A stretch of 64,000 nucleotides of DNA from Zygnema cylindricum (taxonomy: Eukaryota; Streptophyta; Zygnematophyceae; Zygnematales; Zygnemataceae): NCBI GenBank assembly GCA_037447655.1, contig JBBHKE010000819.1, positions 53,497 through 117,496 on the forward strand, given 5' to 3'. A program made the translations under genes and the position numbers. Within the stretch, counting starts at the first letter, position 1, and the number at the start of each line of letters is the position of its first letter. The notes beneath the pieces were generated by a model. It was not told the origin of the DNA, searched no databases, and saw only the letters and a program-made list of their open reading frames with translations. Shown in pieces: positions 45,861 to 57,951 of this stretch.

Positions 45861-46192
45861 TAGGAGGTGTCCCTTGGGTTCTCAAAATTAAACTTTACGC
45901 ATTCGTGTATGTAAGATTAGGTTACCAATGTTTTGAAGCGTCGCAAGACACATCGTAATTTTTGAAACGATTTGGCATGTCACATATCATTGCGTGACAT
46001 TGTTGACGTACAACCTTGTAGTCATGGTTGTACAACATGCCTTTGCCTAAACCTCTCCGTCTAGCCGCCATGACTTCGCATATTTTTCACCTTTACCTGA
46101 AATGACACTGTAGCCTCTAGACCCGTGCAAACCAACAAGATGCAAGCAGGCAAAAACAAACAACCGTGTACTTTTTTTCGTCGTAAAAAACT
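45861..46192. other. Host DNA between elements B and F
   Basis: No gene seen. Ends with the AAACT target duplication at 46188-46192. Confidence 0.6.
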
Positions 46193-47098
46193 TGAAATTT
46201 TGTGGTCTCTATTAACCCACAAAATGAGCAGCCTATGTATAGCCTCTAGGATAACATTATCCCCTTTCAATTTCCCATTGAATAAGTGCTGCCGAGTCAC
46301 ACAAATATTCTGACCACCCTCACCCCTCTAAGGACAAGACTCCCCTGAATGAAACGCAAAAAGAATCAGTGAATTTGCTCCCTTGAGCAGTAAGATATGG
46401 CTGGCCAAAAATGGCCTATAAATACAAAAGGTCACTAGGAGAGATGCGCCTCAAACTCGCTAAGTCCATTAACTCCTACGCACAACTACCTACTACTCTA
46501 CCCTAAGCCAATCAAAAGAGTGTATAGTACAAGAAGGTACAGTGGCCGATTGTACTTTTTGTATGGCCATTGTACAACATGTCCTTCTAGTTGACAATTG
46601 TTAACTTGGGAGCCATCGTTCCTCCTCCGAACCTTTCCGGCGTTGAAAGATGTGGCGCCACGTGGCACAGCGCGCCGCTATGTCCAAAAGCCGCCAAAGA
46701 TTCATTCGGGTTTGGCGAGGGCGACGACGTCCGTCCGATTAATGTATTTTACATGGTTAGATTCGCGTCTGCGAGCGCCGTTTGACAATAGATGACGTTT
46801 CATCAATTTTGGTATGTTTAAGTGAAAGTGACGTTTTGCGTGACACTTTAATTAATTATCGAACCACATACATGTATCTTTTTGTTAACGCTTTAATGGT
46901 TGAGGCATACGTCTACTTAGTATTATGTAGACCAAGGTATAAATCCTGTTTAGGGCAACATTTTGGTAATCTATCAATCTGTCTGCCTGTATGCCTGTTT
47001 CTTTCTGACTATGGTGGCAGCCATGGTAACTCTCTCTCTATTTCTTTTCAGTCTAGAGTCTAAATTAATAAGTGAATATTATTTACTTCTTTTCAACA
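46193..47098 (-). repeat. F 3' LTR
   Basis: Minus orientation TGTTGAAAAGAAGT to CACAAAATTTCA. Holds the tRNA-like block at 46,883-46,960 and CACGTG near 46,650. Confidence 0.92.
46883..46960 (+). other. tRNA-like module in F 3' LTR (antisense)
   Basis: TGTT/AACA ends, TTTAATGGTTGAGGC D-arm-like part, a middle arm with a 6-bp stem GTCTAC/GTAGAC, and a B-box-like AGGTATAAATCCTG. Confidence 0.65.
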
Positions 47099-47234
47099 CT
47101 CCCCTCAATTCTTAGTCAACTTTTAATTTAAGTCCACAATTTTCTCTGCAGAATTTTAACTTAGGAGAAGGCACTGGTTTTGTCATCATGTCTGCAATCA
47201 TCTCTTTATCACTTTTGTGCACTTGTTTAATTAT

Positions 47235-50200
47235 TTTACTTTAAACCTTCTCTTTGACAAAGCTTAGTCTTATATCCATATGTTTAGCTTTGAAATGATG
47301 TTTTGGATTAGCTGCGATAGAGATAGCAGCTTGATTATCACAAAAGACATTTTGAGTCCCACAATTCATGAACCCAAGTTCTTCGAGTAGAGATTTTACC
47401 CACATTGATTCTTTAGTGGCAGGACAGGAAGCCATGTACTCAGCCTCCATAGTGGAATGAACAACTACTTTCTGCTGTTTGCTTCTCTAACAGCATGCAC
47501 CAGATCCAATTTGCAACATATATCTAGTTATACATCGTCTCAAAGGCACATCCCCATAATTGCAATCACTCCAAGTGGTGATGCCAGTGTGCTCCCCTCC
47601 CAAATGCAACCATAATTCCCTTGTTCCCACCAAATATCTCATCACTCTTTTGGCTACTTCCCAGTCTCTTTTCTTGGGTTTATTTAGACTTCTACCGAGA
47701 ACACCTACAGCTGCAGCTATGTCCGGACGTGTACAATTCATAAAGTAAATTAAACTGCCTACAATTTTCCGATAAGGAATTCCTTCGATAAACCTTTTTT
47801 CTTCCTCATCCATCTCATCATTTAAAATCAATATCCCTCCCTTTTCAATCCCCTCCGATACTTTCTTTAGATCAATGGGAGTGGTACACCCATTTGCTTT
47901 CTCCATCTGAAACTTTTCTAGCATATTCCCGATAGCTTATTTCTGAGTGAGTCTTATAATTCTATTCCGTATATCCCTCTCCATTTGAATCCCCAAAATA
48001 TATTTTTTCTTCGCCGAAATCTTTCATGTCAAACCGACTTTTCAGATCATGTTTCAGTGTGTTCATCATATCTAAGGAATTGCTTAAGACTAACAAATCA
48101 TCAACATAAATAGCAATAAATATCACTCCATTTTCATCCTCAAATATATATATGGAGTGATTTGAACTTAATCTAATGTATCCCAAACTTGTCAGAAATT
48201 CATCCAATTTTATGTTCCATTGCCGCGGGGCTTGCTTAAGGCAATAAAGTGATTTTATCAGTTTGCACACCTTGCTTTCTTCTCCACTTTCCACGAATCC
48301 TTTCCGTTGCCTCATGTAGATTTCTTCTTCTAACTCTCCGTGTAAGAAGGCGGTTTTAATATCCATTCGATGTATTTCCATATCCTCTGATGCGGCTAAA
48401 CTTAAGTGGATTCTGACAAAGGGAAATCTGACTATCGGTGCAAAGGTTTCTTCATAGTCTATTTTTTCTTTCTGAGTATAACCTTTAGCAACCAACCTAA
48501 CTTTATATCTTTCAATGGTATTATCTGGGTTTAGTTTAAGCTTAAAAACCCACTTTCATCCAATCGATTTTCGATCCGATGGACAGTCTACCAACTCCCA
48601 TGTATTGGCTTCCATGATGGAAGCCATTTCTTCATTTATGGCAGTGATCCACCGGCTGCTTTCTGCGGTATTTATGGCCTCTAAGTATGTCCGAGGTTCA
48701 TCTTGGTGAGACATCTTTGTGAGTTGGTTATTTACTTGTCTTTCTTGAAGCCGTTTACTACTTCTTCTTCGTCCTTCAAAATCTGACGGCGGTATGGAAG
48801 GCATCCTCGGGTTTCGTTTAGGAAGATTTTCAACTCCCCTATCTTCCAATTCCGGTGTTTCATCAAGTTCCTCGTCGGTTTCCACTTCGTATTGTAGAGT
48901 TTCCCCGGATGTTTTCTTTTCGTCCTTCTCCTTTGGTATATCTGCAATTTTTTTCCTTCTGCGCGTCTTCCTTCTCTTCATTTCCAAAGTCAAAGTCAGA
49001 AAACTGACCCGGTTCAAATCTGATTTTGACTTCTTTGTTATATTTGAATGGATCAATAGACATTACTTCATTCATCACCACTATGTGTTTTACCAAAATG
49101 ATATCTTTCTTTTTCAAGTCATACACTCGCTAACCTTTGTGCTCTCATCATATCCTACAAGATAACCTGGTTTCCCTCTTCCCTCTTACTTCCATTTAGT
49201 CTTATCGGAATCGAAAATGTAGACTTGATTTCCGAAAACTCACAAACTAGACAAATTTGGTTTTCTTCCCGTCCACCTTTCATACAGAGTTTCCTCTTTA
49301 TTTGCCGAAGTTAACACTCTATATTTGATTAGGTTAGCATATTTCATAGACTCAGCCAAAAACTGCAATCCTATTCTTTTATCACTTAGCATACTTCTGG
49401 ACATATCTCCTAAAGTTATTTTCACTCTTGCTGCTACTCCATTTTTTCCAGATTATAAGGAACAGTTTTCTCATGATGGATTCTTTCTTCTTTAAGAAAT
49501 TCTTCAAATTTGTTTGAGGTGTATTCTTTCCCATTATCACTTCTTATCTCTTTTATTGAGGTTTTATGTAATTTTTCACTCCATACTTTGTATTCTTCGA
49601 AACATGTTAGTACCTCTGACTTATGTCTAAGAAAGTATACCTTAGTGTATCTAGACTAATCATCAGTAATGGTTAGCATCCATCTTTTCCCCCCATGTGA
49701 AGCATACCTAGCTGGTCCCTAAACATCAGTGTGAACTAGATCTAATACTATCTCTCTTCTAAATGTGGATGCCTTTGGAAATGGAAGTCTATGAATCTTC
49801 CCTTTGGCACATCCACTACAATCATCTGAGGTCTCATCATCTCCTAACTCAATTCCATCCACTATTCACTTTCTTTTCATAATCTTTAATCTATATAGAT
49901 TCACATACCCTAACCTCTTGTGCCAAAGCAACATATCACTTCCACACGAGAAGAGAACACCCTTTTCATTGCAAAGTACAATTCTGAACATTCATTCACT
50001 ACCCTTTTTAGTTATGAAATAAACCTCATTATCAAAGCTAGCACTGAATATTCTTTTTTAAGTTCCAGTTTCGAACTCTTTTTCATCCAAAACAGCTGTA
50101 AAGACTAGATTTTTCCTAAACTGTGGAATGTAAAGAACATCTGAGAGTGTTACAATTATAGCATTTCCATCAACTAGAACTTTTAAATCAACCGATCTAA

Positions 50201-51532
50201 CAAGACTTGTGATTTCTACTCTACCATCTCCATACTCTATCTCAACCGTTGGATTTTTTTTTTAATTTAGTAAACCACCTCTTATTCTTGCACATATGCA
50301 TTCAGGCCCTTGAGTATATGATCCATCCATCCTCAGGTGGATCCCTCTTACCTCCGAAAGCACACTTTTGTCTCCGTAGAATGTCTGCATGCTTATTAAT
50401 GGTTTTCGGTTGAAGAAGAAGCTCCTCAAGCTCTTCTTCCGGTTCGGTTACTTCATCTTCTTGCTCCTCATGAACTTGAGTCAAAAAAGCTTTATTCTTT
50501 CCTCCATCTCTTGAGGAACCTTGTCCATCTTTCAGTCGGAGATCTACAAGCTTGACACAATCTGCCATATAATGTCCCGGTTTCTAGCATAATTGACATA
50601 GTCCACCTTGAGGAGCTCTTCTCCCCTGCCGATCAAATCTGCCACCTCCTTTTCCTCTTCCTCCAAATTTTCGATAGGGATCCTTTCTCTTTTCCTCATC
50701 ATGCTTCCGCCAATCACATCTTGCAGCCAATGCTTGAACACTCGAACTTCCTCTCCTAAGTTCTATGGTACTCTCTTTCACTAAATTCATCCCCACTGTA
50801 TCATCCCAATTCCAATTGCTATCACCTAGATCCTGCAACCGATTAATGATATTCTCATACTCTTCAGGTAGTTTCATTATTAGTGTATTTACTCTTTCTC
50901 TCAAACCATGAGTTATCTGCGCTCTCTAGTTCTCCAAATAATGCTCCTAAGTCAGTGCAATAATCATTCATACTTCCTCCATTGTAAGTAGAAAGTTGAA
51001 ATCCTATTTTTTGTCCGTTGTTGCTGCTGCAATGACCCACTCTTATATTTGTTTAGAAGAGATACCCAAATCTGAGAGGAAGATCTAACATGCATAAAAG
51101 GAATGGCAATACCCTTCACTATACTTTTGAGAATTAAGAGCTTAGCCACCTTGTTGTTATTGTTCCAATTTTCAAATTCTGACCCTTCAGTCTGACTCAT
51201 TGTCACCATTGCTGGTGGTGTTGCTGCATGTATTGTCCTTGACAATGGAGTCCCTCGAGAAGCAACTCCTCCCTTTTCTTCTTCCATGATTATTTACTCC
51301 CCTTCCTCGCCATCATTCGTGAAGGTGGTTTTGGTTGTGGAGGTGCTAAAAAAACGTGTTCCTCCAAACCTAGGTGGAGGTGGACATCGAATTTGCCCGG
51401 ACACTATGCCCCATAGGTGCTTCTCAAAAAGTTCTCCCTCAATCATCATTTCCCAATAAAGAAAGTCTGATCCATTAAATATGGGCACCTTAGAGGGTGG
51501 GCTCATAACCTGATATTCTATGGTCTCTATTA
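47235..51532 (-). pseudogene. Element F gag-pol, broken
   Basis: In element sense: IETIEYQVMSPPSKVPIFNG begins where the Gag start should be, but its ATG has become ATA. Gag core (50,904-50,584), zinc knuckle CQLC-stop-KPGHYMADC with an internal TAG. Protease WIIYSRA-stop-MHMC has lost its active site. Pre-integrase/integrase are scattered (50,100-48,900). RT is nearly whole at 49,056-47,962, with HRMDIKTAFLHGELEEEIYM and IAIYVDDLLVLS and one TGA before KWVFKLKLN. RNase H 47,924-47,241 has TMEAEYMASC. Stops include TAG at a conserved Trp near 47,490. Non-functional, although the RT core is well preserved. Confidence 0.88.
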
Positions 51533-52413
51533 ACCCACAAAATGAGCAGCTTATGCATAGCATTTAGGATAATATTTTCCCCTTTTACTTTCCCACTGAA
51601 TAAGTGCCACCCTGGCACACAAATATTCTGACCACCCTCACCCTTGTGAGGACAAGACTCCGTTGAGTTAAACGCAAAAAAAATCACTGAATTTGCTCCC
51701 TGAGCAGTAAGTTAGGGATGGCCAAAGATGGCCTATAAATACAAAAGGTCACCTGGAGAGATGCGCCTCAAACATGCGAAGTCCCTTAACTCCTACTCAC
51801 AACTTTCTACTACTCTACCCTAAGCCAATTGAAAGAGTGTATAGTAGAAGAAGGTACAGTGGCCGATTGTACTTTTTGTACGACCGTTGTACAACATGGC
51901 TTTCTAGTTGACACTTGTCAACTTGGGAGCCATCGTTCTTTCTCCCATCCTTTCCGGCGTTGAATGATGTGGCGCCACGTGGCACAGCGCACCGCTATGT
52001 CCAAAAGCCTCCAAAGAGTCATTCGGGTTTGGCGGGGGCGACGACGTCCGTCCGATTAATGTATTTTACATGATTAGATTCGCGTCCGCGAGTGCCGTTT
52101 GAGAATTGATGACGTTTCGTCAATTTTGGTATGTTTAAGTGAAAGTGATGTTTTGCGTGACACTTTAATTAATTACCAAACCACATACATGTATCTTTTT
52201 GTTAACGCCTTAATGGTTTAGGTATACGTCTACTTAGTACTTTGTAGACCAAGGTTTAAATCCTGTTTAGAGCAACGTTTTGGTAATCTATCAATCTGTC
52301 TGCATGTCTGCAAGTTTCTTTTTGACTATGGCGGCAGCCATGGTGACTCTCTCTCTCTCTTTTCACTTTAGAGTCTAAATTAAAAAGTGAATATTAATTA
52401 ATTATTTTTAACA
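51511..52413 (-). repeat. F 5' LTR
   Basis: 903 bp, near-identical in length to the 3' LTR and highly similar. The tRNA-like block is at 52,200-52,276, with B-box-like AGGTTTAAATCC and the same GTCTAC/GTAGAC stem. Confidence 0.92.
52200..52276 (+). other. tRNA-like module in F 5' LTR (antisense)
   Basis: 77 nt, homologous to 46,883-46,960. GGTTTAAATCC differs from the ideal B-box GGTTCGAATCC only at the CG pair, as expected from CpG decay on both strands. Confidence 0.65.
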
Positions 52414-52418
52414 AAACT

Positions 52419-53629
52419 TTTGAAAACTTTCCTCACGTGGAAACCTATTATTTATTTGTCAAAGTTGTTTTACTTGATTCAAAACACCTCGCAGATGTGT
52501 TATATGATAAGTTTGGAGATGTGTTTCAAGAAAAGTTTGAAGATGATGTAAGTTTGAAGATGACGTGACAATGGGTCGACAAAACACAAGACGATAAATT
52601 TTTGAACATCCTAAGTTCGACGATGACGCGAATTGTAATTTACAATTTTACTATTTCTTCGTACTGTTGCATCTTTATCGGTACGGCGCTAATTTTCCAA
52701 GGGGAAATGATAGAAAAAAACCCGTACTTAGCCACATGGGGTCGTACCCTTAGACCCATATATTTGACTGTTGAGAATAAAGATTGAAGTGTGACAACCA
52801 TAAGATTTAATGTACACGTAAAGATGAAGGATCGAGGAAATAACTGATACTGGAATTGGTGAAAAAGAGCGTCAGCGAAGGATTTGGCTTGTACGGAAAT
52901 GATTGCCCTTATGAAGTAAGAACATAATTAATGTGTACGGACGTCATTGATAGTACACAGTGATTTTGAGCATTGTCAAGGAGAACCGGAGAAGCGATCT
53001 AGATTGGGAGTGACTGGCGCAATTTATTCGGCACAGTGGATTAATGACACGTGGCGGAAACTGGGTCATATATAGATTTGATAGGGCGACATTTGTCGAC
53101 CCGTTTTGGCGGAAGGACTACATTTTGAAAGTACCCAATCGGCTGCTTCATCGATTTCATCCGATGGACAAGATGACTTTTGTGTCTGTTTGACGGAGGC
53201 AAATTTCCTGCGTAGTATGACGTGACATCTTATTCCCGATGCGAGTGTCAGTAACGACGACGAAATTCAAAGAAATTTGTGCACCGACACGTTATCACCT
53301 ATGTTTTTGTGGTATTAACGGTCGGGATGCAATTAGAGGTTTGACCGTAGGGTTGTCCAGTATACCGTAGATCACCACTACGGTAGTGTTTATTTCACTG
53401 CAGCCACTTCTCCATCAGGCGCCGACAGTAATGTTACAGATAGGTTAATTGGCACTAATATTTCGTTCACTTCTCCATCACGTCGTGTCAGCAATGGAAT
53501 CAATCGCGTACGTGCTTTCTTTCGATTGGATGCACGTAGATTCGTGTTCTGACGTCGAGCGTTGTCAAATATTCCAAAAGAAAAATGTCTAAAGGCGTAT
53601 TCGTACAGCCAGCCGCAAAATAAAATACG
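52419..53629. other. Intergenic, GTAC-rich, no gene seen
   Basis: Unrecognised sequence with scattered GTACGG words. No supported ORF or RNA. Confidence 0.5.
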
Positions 53630-54290
53630 CGAATGTACATTTTGTGCGTTCGTGTTTTGTCGTGCAGCAAATTCCGGTTGACGATGAATGGTGGAGACGG
53701 CGTCACGACACATTCTTTAACAAACCTTTTGTGGTTGTTATCGTCGTATCTGATTCCCGCCTGTCTGAAGGCGCGTGACATATGTCCAAAGGTGCGCGGC
53801 TCGTACGTGACCTTTCCACGCGTAAAGGTTTTACACGTCCGGTAAATGGCTAGTGTCCTTCGGGGACACTAGCCATTTACCAGACGAAGTGACCTTTTGC
53901 TTCGAAAACTCATAATCGGACGGTCCATGTTATTGCCCAAAAGTTTGGAGAATCTTGACGAATCTTCAGTAAACATGTTTTGAATAAAAAAAAAAACCAG
54001 TACGGCCTTGTACGGCAATGAGCTGGATTTGTACGGAAATGTACATTTTCCGGTAAACAACCCCACTTTTCGCCTAATGGAGGTTTATCCTTAGGGTGGC
54101 GTTCGGTTGATCAATAAGTGGAGTAGTTTACAGAAAATCCCCAACTATCCGTACCAAACCGTACCTTTTATTTTGTTTGTATAGGCAAAACAACATTACA
54201 AAGAATCTTGCCAATACTCTCCGAAGGTTTGAGAGGTAACACTAATCGTTGGATATTGATTCGCGGGGCATTCGCTTCATTTTTCTCTGT
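53630..54290. repeat. Dispersed GTAC-rich repeat, copy 2
   Basis: 53,630-54,100 aligns with 2,135-2,500, and 54,098-54,290 with 4,440-4,640. The junction (CCTTAGGGTGG) joins one right end to one left end, as if two related TIR elements abut. Non-coding. Confidence 0.6.
53841..53881. other. Perfect 18-bp stem hairpin
   Basis: GGTAAATGGCTAGTGTCC at 53841-53858, five-base loop TTCGG, then its exact reverse complement at 53864-53881. It lies inside the GTAC-rich repeat; the related copy at about 2,220-2,250 has only a weak TCTAG/CTAGA version. Confidence 0.9.
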
Positions 54291-54570
54291 AGCTCACAAC
54301 GTACCTGTAGGAGGTGGGTTGTCTGCCAGAGGATAAAATGAATCTGAAAAAATTAATCGCGACACGCTTGACGATTAAGCTACATGTCACGATAGACAAC
54401 CAACGAAAAATCATAAGATTTGCACATGATATATACCTTTTAAAATGCAGCCAAGGGCACTTTCCCATGTAACCGAAACTTTAATCTTGTAGCTTTGTTT
54501 TTAGCGAAGATGTTGTTTTTGGAAAGCTTTCAATCTCAGAAAATTAGTAGGACGGCAGAAAGGTAGTAAT

Positions 54571-54827
54571 TTGAAGCGTAAGGATATGCGTCATCACTTG
54601 AGGAAAACGCCGCTGCTATGCATACAGAGCAGCGCAGCAACGCAATTGCTATGCAGACAGAGCAGCCCAGCAGCGAAGCTGCGACACAGACAGGACAAAC
54701 GCAGCTGCGGTTACTTTAGATATGATCCGTACAGACAACGCAACTGCTGCTATCTTGGATATGATTCGGTACGAGACACCGCAGCTGCTTTTGATATGAA
54801 TCAGGTCAATGGACCTCAACTTAGTGG
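54571..54827. repeat. CAG/CAGACAG-rich degenerate repeat
   Basis: Recurring GCAGC, ATGCAGACAGAGCAGC and TGATATGAT words suggest a decayed tandem repeat. The 86-codon frame over it has no recognisable domain. Confidence 0.4.
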
Positions 54828-54904
54828 GTAGCTCAGTGGTAGCATAGTCGTAGCTTAGTGGTAGCTCATTAGTAGCTTAGTGGTAGCTCAGTGGTAGCTT
54901 GGCA
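54828..54904 (+). repeat. 11-bp minisatellite, seven units
   Basis: Seven consecutive 11-mers of consensus GTAGCTTAGTG: units read GTAGCTCAGTG, GTAGCATAGTC, GTAGCTTAGTG, GTAGCTCATTA, GTAGCTTAGTG, GTAGCTCAGTG, GTAGCTTGGCA. The unit resembles the tRNA A-box (TAGCTCAGTGG). Confidence 0.9.
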
Positions 54905-55226
54905 GATTAGTATTATCCTAGTAGAGTGACGTACCTCTTAGGTACACTAGTATTGCCTGTACAACACAAGAATAAGACTTAGAACTCAGAACACATCTTG
55001 TATACAGACTTACAAGCAGTAAAACTGCAGACAATTTTTGGGAAACTTCTGAGTATTATATCTTGAGTGTTTTCGGGTCAATTGTGCTCAAACTTTGGGA
55101 GTTGTCAGTGTTTATACTACTCTATATTTTGATAGAGTTTTGAGAGGTTTGGATGTTTGTGTAAGAATTGGTGAGCACTTAAATCAGTTGTTTGGTAGGA
55201 TTCTTGATAGCTTCTGATAGTGTATC
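54905..55226 (+). other. Presumed leader of element G
   Basis: Non-coding DNA before the G Gag start at 55,227. No LTR end or primer site matching the other families could be recognised, so the 5' border of G is unknown. Confidence 0.4.
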
Positions 55227-56708
55227 ATGTCTACTTCTACTATTACTACTGCTCCTCCACCTGCACCAGTGGTCGTAGAACAACATGTTATGGGCCTATC
55301 TTCAAGAATTTCTATCTTTTCGGGGGAAAAGTATGTTTACTGGGCGGATATGGTGGAGACACATTTTGAGAATGTCAATCTTTTGGATATTTTGGATGGT
55401 TCGTTGGATGAATCTGATCCATCATGGTCTAAAAAAAATACGTAAGCTCGTTTTATTCTGAAATTTTGTATATCTTAGGACTTAGCTATGTCTTGGATTA
55501 AAATGAAAAAAACAATTGATATCTGGAAATCTCTTAAAACTGATTTTGAAAAAGCTAATGTTCGAAAGAGCTTCTATTGGCTGGAAAAATTTGGGACTAT
55601 AAGTACATTGGCGGTACAATGGCTGAATATTCTAATAAATTCCACATTCTTATAGATGCACATGCTTGTGCAGGTGGGGTGTTTCTTTCGTATCAACAGG
55701 CAGCTTTGCTCATGAGGGGTCTCTCTCGTAGTATGAAAGGAGCATCTGATTTGCTCAAACAAAAAGATTAAGCTAGCTGGACTTTACAGTTAGCCATCAA
55801 TATTTTACTAGAGGAAGAAGTTACCTCTAATATTCTCAATGTTGAGCAAGTACAGGCTTTTAATTCAGACTTTGGGAAGATAGGTCAGTTTAATCAACAA
55901 CGTAATCACTTTAACCAGTTCAAACAGTTTAATCAAGGTGGAAATAGACAATCCAACAATGCATGTTTTTATTGTAGTGAGAGAGGTCATGGATAGAAAT
56001 TCTGTCCTAAAATTAAACATGCTAACGATACAGGTTTATATAGGCCGGGATGGCAACAAAGTCAGTTTTACAAAAGCTTCACGGGGCCTACACCTCGTGG
56101 AAATGCATTGTTTTCAACCTCTTCATCACCCCAGGACGAGACTCTGACATTTTCTGAGGAGGACGACACAGATCTATTCGCTATGGCGACAGCAATAGAG
56201 GGACCAAAGGACACTGGATGGATAATGGATACAGGAGCGTCAGCCCACATGTGCTGGAACAAGGTCATCTTCAAAAATCAAAAAGCAACACTGGAGAAAA
56301 ATATTTATTATGCTTGTGGAATGAGCGTCTAGACTCGTGCTGTGGGTGATGTGTCCTTGCTAGTTGCTGTAGAAGGAAAGGCAATTGAAAGGACTCTTCA
56401 CAATGTCTTATTTGTGCCTAATTTTAAGAAAAATATGTTTTCTACGTCGTTGGTAGAGAGTAAAGGCTTTGAGGTTAATTTGAAAAATGGTCGGCAGGTT
56501 GTTAGCAAAAATGTCAAGGTTGCAATTACAAGTACTAGAGATAGTAGCAATATGTACCGCATGGATATGGCTAATACCAAGGAGAATGATGTTCTGTACT
56601 CCGGTGTTTTGCACTCAGATGAGTTGTGGCATAAAAGATTAGGCCATGTAAACTATGATAGTTTGAGAAAAATGGTCCTTACTGGAAAAATAGAGGGTGT
56701 ATCAATCA

Positions 56709-57951
56709 TGTTGATATTTGAGTATTTTATAGGTCTGTATTAGGATAGAAAAAGAGCTGAGGCGGTCTGCCTCTAACTCCCCTTTCCAAGCCCCCATACT
56801 TGTCGTAGTCACTGAAGGCTGGATAGGGAGCTAGAGCCATGGCTGCCTAGGCTCTCTAGAGAAGACAGGGGGTAAATTATGTAGTCTTACCAAAAGTTGG
56901 TTGACGGACCCAGGAATTGATCCTGGTACCTGCCGTCCATCAATCCGCGTTAGCCGTTAGCTCTAGCCGTTATGTCTAGAACAGATATTACGACATATAG
57001 GGTTTGACAAATATATAAATCGTTATATGTAGATTAATCCGTTTAACGGCTAATAGATACTTAGTACATAGATACAGTTTAGTTTAGTACGAAGTACGGA
57101 ATGGGGGCAGAACGGATACCACGCATTTGTTTCGATAGCGAAACAAATACCGCGCATTTGTTTCGACAGCGAAACAAATACCGCGCATTTGTTTCGATAG
57201 CGAAACAAATACCGCGCGTCGAATTTCAGCGGCTACGATTATAGCCGGTCTTGATCGGACGGCCACGATAGGCGCCGCGATCACGGAAAAGGCATTTTTG
57301 GCGTTTTACGGTCTTTGTCACGTCAAGTGACACGTGGCGTGATAACATTGGACTACGGGAATTCCGGAGATTACAGGAACTAATCCTGATTTGACACGTG
57401 TCGACATTTTGGCCATGTCGTACAATGGCCGTACAGAAAGTACACCGGCACCTGTACTTTTCTGTACGACACAGTAATTTGATTGGTGCCGTACTTCAGT
57501 AGATAGAGTTTTAGAGAGGGAATAGGACTTAGAAAATTTTGGGTAGGCAGCTGCCTCTCCCAGAGAGCACCCTGTATAAATGGCAAACTTTGGCCAGCCA
57601 TAACTATCAATTTACTTGACCATTTTCAGTGATTCTTTTTGCTGCGGACTCAGGGGAGTCTAGGCTACACAGGGGTGTAGTCGGTCAGAGTTTTTGTCTG
57701 CCAGGGTGGCTGTATTTCTAAGGGAAAGTCAAAGTGGGTGAATGTGTCCAAATCTCATATTCTAACTTTGCATTCTGTGGTGGAACTGAGCACACAGAAA
57801 GTGTTATTTCACAGGGGTGAATCTATATTGGGGTTCTGACTGTCAAGGGGTCAGTCACTTGGGTTTATATTAACTTGGAGTCGGCACTATCTAGATTAGC
57901 TTCTTTTGGATCTGCATACTCTGAGGGCCAATGGAGGTCTCAGAGTTTCAA
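56709..57951 (+). mobile_element. Solo copia LTR inside G, TSD AATCA
   Basis: 1,243 bp, TGTTGATATTTGAG to GGTCTCAGAGTTTCA, with perfect duplication AATCA at 56704-56708 and 57952-57956. Taking it out with one TSD restores the G frame. Contains a TGTATAAATGGC TATA-like box near 57,573, the tRNA-like block on the minus strand, and three ~33-bp direct repeats (GTTTCGATAGCGAAACAAAT) at 57,125-57,215. Confidence 0.94.
56900..56982 (-). other. tRNA-like module in solo LTR (antisense)
   Basis: On the minus strand: ACATAACGGCTAGAGCTAAC followed by a T-arm with a 5-bp stem, CCAGG-ATCAATT-CCTGG. The position in the LTR matches the A-family cloverleaf. Confidence 0.6.

Larger units (their letters stand above)
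46193..52413 (-). mobile_element. Complete copia element F with TSD AAACT
   Basis: 6,221 bp. 3' LTR 46,193-47,098 (906 bp), 5' LTR 51,511-52,413 (903 bp), perfect 5-bp duplication AAACT at 46188-46192 and 52414-52418. Primer site GGTTATGAGCCC at 51,499-51,510 and a polypurine tract next to 47,099. Structurally whole, but its reading frames are broken. Confidence 0.95.
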
